From DATKLX01 sp035542155 (GTDB lineage Bacteria > Chloroflexota > Anaerolineae > Anaerolineales > Anaerolineaceae), in contig DATKLX010000201.1 of assembly GCA_035542155.1 (NCBI GenBank), positions 1-22,782 of the forward strand: DNA of 22,782 bases, in the 5' to 3' direction. This document shows positions 19,646-22,782 of the stretch, in pieces (position 1 is the first letter of the stretch; each line of letters starts with the position of its first letter). A program made the translations under genes and the position numbers. The notes beneath the pieces are model-generated. The model searched no databases. It saw only the letters and a list, made by a program, of their open reading frames with translations, and was not told where the DNA came from.

Positions 19646-22573
19646 CTAATGATGGTTTTCGTTGCTCTCCAGTCGAGACGTAGACGTGCGAGCCTGATCG
19701 AGGTAAGCCTTCAAAAACAGTCCCGTGTACGAACCCGTGTTCTGGCAGACTTCCTCTGGGGTGCCTTCGGCGACCAGCATCCCCCCTTTTTCGCCGCCAT
19801 CCGGACCCAGATCGATCAGGTGATCAGCAACTTTGATGATGTCGAGGTTGTGCTCGATGATCAGGACCGAGTTCCCCGCTTCCACCAGGCGCTGAAGGAC
19901 CTCGATGAGCAGGTGGACGTCAGCAGCATGCAGGCCGACCGAAGGCTCATCGAGCACGTACAGCGTCCGTCCCGTCGCCCGGCGTGACAACTCGCGAGCC
20001 AGCTTCACCCGCTGAGCTTCGCCGCCGGAGAGCGTGGTCGCCGGCTGGCCGATCTTGATATATCCCAGGCCGACGTCGCGCAGGGTGATCAGCTTGTTGG
20101 CTATGGAAGGGAACGAGGCGAACATCTCTATGCCAGCGTCAACCGTCATATCCAGAACGTCGGCGATCGACATACCCTTGAACTGGACCTGCAGAGTCTC
20201 ACGGTTGAAACGCGCGCCATGGCACACGTCGCAGGGAACATAGACGTCGGGGAGGAACTGCATCTCGATCCGCAACTGGCCCTGCCCCTGGCAGGCCTCA
20301 CATCGCCCGCCGTGGACGTTAAACGAGAAACGCCCGGCCTTGTAACCGCGGATCTTGCTTTCAGGCAACTCGGCAAAGAGCATGCGCACCTCGTCGAATA
20401 GACCCGTGTACGTGCCGGGGTTCGAGCGCGGCGTGCGGCCAATGGGAGACTGATCGATGTTGATGACCTTGTCCAGGTGCTGGATTCCCTCGATGCGATC
20501 GTAATCCCCCGGCTGGGTGTGGGCGCCCATCAGGTCGTGGGCCAGCGCGCGGTAAAGCACGTCCACCATCAGCGTGGATTTCCCCGAGCCGGAAACGCCG
20601 GTGATACAGACCAGCTTTCCCAGGGGTACGTCGACGGTCAGGTTCTTCAGGTTGTTGGCGCGGGCGTTGACGATGGTCAGATGTTTTCCATTCCCGGTCC
20701 GCCTCCGGTCCGGCATCGGCACGTGCATCCGCCCGGAAAGATAAGCCCCGGTCAATGATTTCTCGTTGGCCAGGATCTGCTCGGGAGTGCCCTCGGCGAC
20801 CACCTCTCCACCGTGGACGCCTGCCGCCGGCCCGAGATCCACGATCCAATCCGCTGTGCGGATCGTTTCATCGTCATGTTCGACCACCAGGACAGTGTTG
20901 CCCAGATCGCGGAGGTGTTTCAAAGTCGCCAGGAGGCGGTTGTTATCCCGTGGGTGCAGACCGATAGATGGCTCGTCCAAAACATACAATACGCCCATCA
21001 GTCGCGTCCCGACCTGGGTCGCCAGGCGAATGCGCTGCGCCTCCCCGCCAGACAGTGAGCCGGCCGAGCGGTTAAGGGTCAGATAATCCAGGCCGACGTC
21101 GACGAGGAACCCGAGGCGGGAAGAGATTTCCTTCAAAATCCGTTCGCTGATCGCCCGCTGCCGGGGGGTGAACGGGCTGTCCGGCCCGGCAAGGGTGAGC
21201 GCCCAATTCAGTGTATGCTGAACAGGCCAGGTGGTCACGTCGACGATATTGGCGTTTTCCACCGTGACCGCCAGCGCTTCCGGGCGCAGACGGGTGCCCT
21301 TGCACACCTGGCAGGGCCGGTCGCACATGTATTCGGTGATTTTGCTGCGAATGTATTCCGAGTTGGTCTCGCGGTAGCGCCGCTCCAGGTTCGGCACCAC
21401 CCCTTCGAAGGTGGTGCGGAAGCTGGACTGGCGGTCGTTGCGCCCGTTGATGTGGACCAGGATCTCCTCGCCTCCGGTCCCGTAGAGGATTTTATCTAGC
21501 TTCTCTTTGGGGATATCGCGCACCGGGGCGTTGAGGTCGATGTGGTATTTCTGCGCCACCGCCTCGACCATTTGCCAGTAATAGGTCGCCTGGTCGCGCG
21601 GGCCGTTCCACTCCAGGGCGATGATCGCCCCTTCGCGCAGGGAGCGGTCTGTGTCAGGGATTAACAAATCCGGGTCGATCTCCAAACGGCTGCCCAGACC
21701 CTGGCATTCCGGGCAGGCTCCGTGGGGAGTATTGAAGGAAAAGGTTCGCGGCTCGATCTCGGGCAGGGTCGACCCGTGGACCGGGCAGGCCAGGTGCTCG
21801 GAAAAGAACAGGTCGGTCGGCGGTTCGGTAGAAAGGTTCTGGACAGTCAGATATCCTTCGCCGACCTTCAAAGCGGTCTCGACCGAATCGGTCAGGCGGC
21901 TGGTCGCGGCGCGGGCTTCCTCGTCATCCTGCCCGCTCCCGACGACGAGACGGTCGACCACCGCCTCGATGGTGTGGATCTTATAACGGTCGAGGGCGAT
22001 ATCGTCATCCAGGCTGTACACCTGCCCATCCACGCGGACGCGGACGAACCCGGCCTTGCGCACCTCTTCGAAAACGGCTTGGTACGTGCCTTTGCGCGCC
22101 CGCACTACCGGGGCCAGGATCAACAGACGGCTGCCGGCGGGTAGATCGAGCACCGCGTCGACGATCTCCTGAGCCGACTGGCGGGCCACCTCGCGCCCGC
22201 AGATCGGGCAGTGGGGGATGCCCACGCGGGCAAACAGCAGGCGCAGGTAGTCGTACACCTCGGTCACCGTACCCACGGTCGAGCGCGGGTTGTGCGAGGT
22301 GGCCTTCTGGTCGATCGAGACAGCCGGCGAGAGGCCGTCGATATAATCGACGTCGGGCTTGTCCATCTGGCCGAGGAACTGCCGCGCGTACGCCGAGAGG
22401 CTCTCGACGTAGCGGCGCTGCCCTTCCGCAAAAATCGTATCAAACGCCAGAGACGATTTCCCCGAACCGGACAGCCCGGTGATCACCACCAGCTTGTCGC
22501 GAGGAATTTCGACGGTAATATTTTTCAGGTTATGTTCGCGCGCGCCGACGACGCGAATTACATTTTGGGTCAT
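19646..22573 (-). CDS. uvrA: UvrABC excision nuclease subunit A
   Basis: UvrA is the damage-recognition ATPase of nucleotide excision repair; it loads UvrB onto DNA lesions. The 975-residue protein is complete. It has Walker A GLSGSGKSS (33-41) and GVSGSGKST (659-667), signatures LSGGE (507-511 and 848-852) and Walker B LYVLDEPSIGLH (529-540) and LYVLDEPSVGLH (871-882). The C-terminal zinc module is intact with Cys758, 761, 781 and 784. The first zinc module reads C263-x2-H266-x20-C287-x2-C290, so one Cys is replaced by His. The start is supported by GGGGTGA a few bases upstream and an extended -10 promoter. It reads toward the LysM gene with a 218-base gap and no clear terminator. Confidence 0.98.
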   Translation of the reverse strand: MTQNVIRVVGAREHNLKNITVEIPRDKLVVITGLSGSGKSSLAFDTIFAEGQRRYVESLSAYARQFLGQMDKPDVDYIDGLSPAVSIDQKATSHNPRSTVGTVTEVYDYLRLLFARVGIPHCPICGREVARQSAQEIVDAVLDLPAGSRLLILAPVVRARKGTYQAVFEEVRKAGFVRVRVDGQVYSLDDDIALDRYKIHTIEAVVDRLVVGSGQDDEEARAATSRLTDSVETALKVGEGYLTVQNLSTEPPTDLFFSEHLACPVHGSTLPEIEPRTFSFNTPHGACPECQGLGSRLEIDPDLLIPDTDRSLREGAIIALEWNGPRDQATYYWQMVEAVAQKYHIDLNAPVRDIPKEKLDKILYGTGGEEILVHINGRNDRQSSFRTTFEGVVPNLERRYRETNSEYIRSKITEYMCDRPCQVCKGTRLRPEALAVTVENANIVDVTTWPVQHTLNWALTLAGPDSPFTPRQRAISERILKEISSRLGFLVDVGLDYLTLNRSAGSLSGGEAQRIRLATQVGTRLMGVLYVLDEPSIGLHPRDNNRLLATLKHLRDLGNTVLVVEHDDETIRTADWIVDLGPAAGVHGGEVVAEGTPEQILANEKSLTGAYLSGRMHVPMPDRRRTGNGKHLTIVNARANNLKNLTVDVPLGKLVCITGVSGSGKSTLMVDVLYRALAHDLMGAHTQPGDYDRIEGIQHLDKVINIDQSPIGRTPRSNPGTYTGLFDEVRMLFAELPESKIRGYKAGRFSFNVHGGRCEACQGQGQLRIEMQFLPDVYVPCDVCHGARFNRETLQVQFKGMSIADVLDMTVDAGIEMFASFPSIANKLITLRDVGLGYIKIGQPATTLSGGEAQRVKLARELSRRATGRTLYVLDEPSVGLHAADVHLLIEVLQRLVEAGNSVLIIEHNLDIIKVADHLIDLGPDGGEKGGMLVAEGTPEEVCQNTGSYTGLFLKAYLDQARTSTSRLESNENHH

Positions 22574-22611
22574 AAATCACCCCTTGATTGCCAAGGATCA
22601 GTCAACCTCGT

Positions 22612-22620
22612 ATTATAGCA
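22612..22620 (-). promoter_or_regulatory. Extended -10 promoter of uvrA
   Basis: Minus-strand TGCTATAAT (22620-22612) is a perfect extended -10 box, 38 bases before the ATG. The -35 position is poor, which extended -10 promoters tolerate. No recognisable LexA/SOS box of the Escherichia or Bacillus type is seen nearby. Confidence 0.7.
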
Positions 22621-22652
22621 CAGATGTTTTATGATTACACCGTACTTACTCA

Positions 22653-22671
22653 CCGAGTTGCGAAGACTCGG
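22653..22671. repeat. Small hairpin in the uvrA/terminal ORF divergent spacer
   Basis: CCGAGT-TGCGAAG-ACTCGG forms a 6-bp stem with a seven-base loop. It overlaps the -35 region of the plus-strand promoter, so it could be an operator, or the tip of an insertion-element end. The evidence is symmetry only. Confidence 0.35.
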
Positions 22672-22687
22672 CAAGATTTGGTAAGAT
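22658..22687 (+). promoter_or_regulatory. Candidate promoter of the terminal ORF, probably leaderless
   Basis: TTGCGA (22658-22663), 18 bases, then TAAGAT (22682-22687) preceded by TGG, which makes it also an extended -10. The ATG follows nine bases later without a Shine-Dalgarno. Confidence 0.45.
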
Positions 22688-22696
22688 AGTCAGCAC

Positions 22697-22782
22697 ATGA
22701 ACCGCGACGAACTGGAAGTGCTGACCAAAGAACAATTGATCGACCTGCTGCTTGAGCAAGGCGGACAATTGAAACAGTTGCA
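22697..22782 (+). CDS. Start of an ORF, possibly an IS66-type transposase (truncated by window end)
   Basis: Only 28 codons are visible: MNRDELEVLTKEQLIDLLLE followed by QGGQLKQL. The pattern L-x-K-E-x-L-I-x-L-L-L followed by a Gln/Leu-rich coiled coil resembles the N-terminus of IS66-family TnpC transposases, and it also fits generic coiled-coil proteins. No terminal inverted repeat was recognised upstream. The reading frame remains open to the window edge and is divergent from uvrA. Confidence 0.45.
   Translation, partial: MNRDELEVLTKEQLIDLLLEQGGQLKQL

Noticed and set aside
22574..22660. SOS (LexA) box upstream of uvrA
   Set aside because: No sequence close to the Escherichia CTG-N10-CAG or Bacillus CGAAC-N4-GTTCG operators is present in the spacer.

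Overview
The window reads as a chromosomal segment from a GC-rich bacterium, most likely Chloroflexota of the Anaerolineae type. That placement is inferred from gene content and style: membrane-anchored TPR proteins, NBR1-like Ig-domain lipoproteins and a LysM protein, all with Pro/Thr-rich linkers, next to a BMP-type nucleoside transporter. No taxonomic marker was searched.

Left part (minus strand, about 1-5100). The first 135 bases are the 5' end of a class C-like group II intron. It sits directly behind the stem-loop terminator of a groES-groEL operon, and that operon has a perfect CIRCE operator and a clear sigma-70 promoter. Behind it come two tandem paralogous TPR proteins, each with one N-terminal membrane anchor.

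Middle (plus strand, about 5150-18620). trmD stands alone, outside the common rpsP-rimM-trmD-rplS arrangement. A complete BMP-family importer follows: lipoprotein, hairpin, double ATPase and two permeases, probably for nucleosides. Next is a NatA/NatB-like export cassette with one ATPase and two paralogous ABC-2 permeases. A VanZ-like protein, two NBR1-type Ig lipoproteins and queG (epoxyqueuosine reductase) complete the block.

Right part (minus strand, about 18630-22620). A double LysM membrane protein and uvrA read toward queG, and a strong hairpin separates the convergent genes. A plus-strand reading frame begins at 22697 and runs off the end; its start resembles the N-terminus of IS66-type transposases.

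The genes are mostly housekeeping or common envelope and transport functions. I did not find a convincing undescribed multi-gene system. The most notable signals are: the intron placed at the groEL terminator; four candidate leaderless promoters, with the -10 box 6-9 bases before the start codon; two lipoprotein genes with a perfect hairpin at the predicted +1 of the mRNA; and two related long palindromes that look like a dispersed repeat family. No stretch longer than 300 bases lacks a gene. No tRNA, rRNA or CRISPR array was seen.
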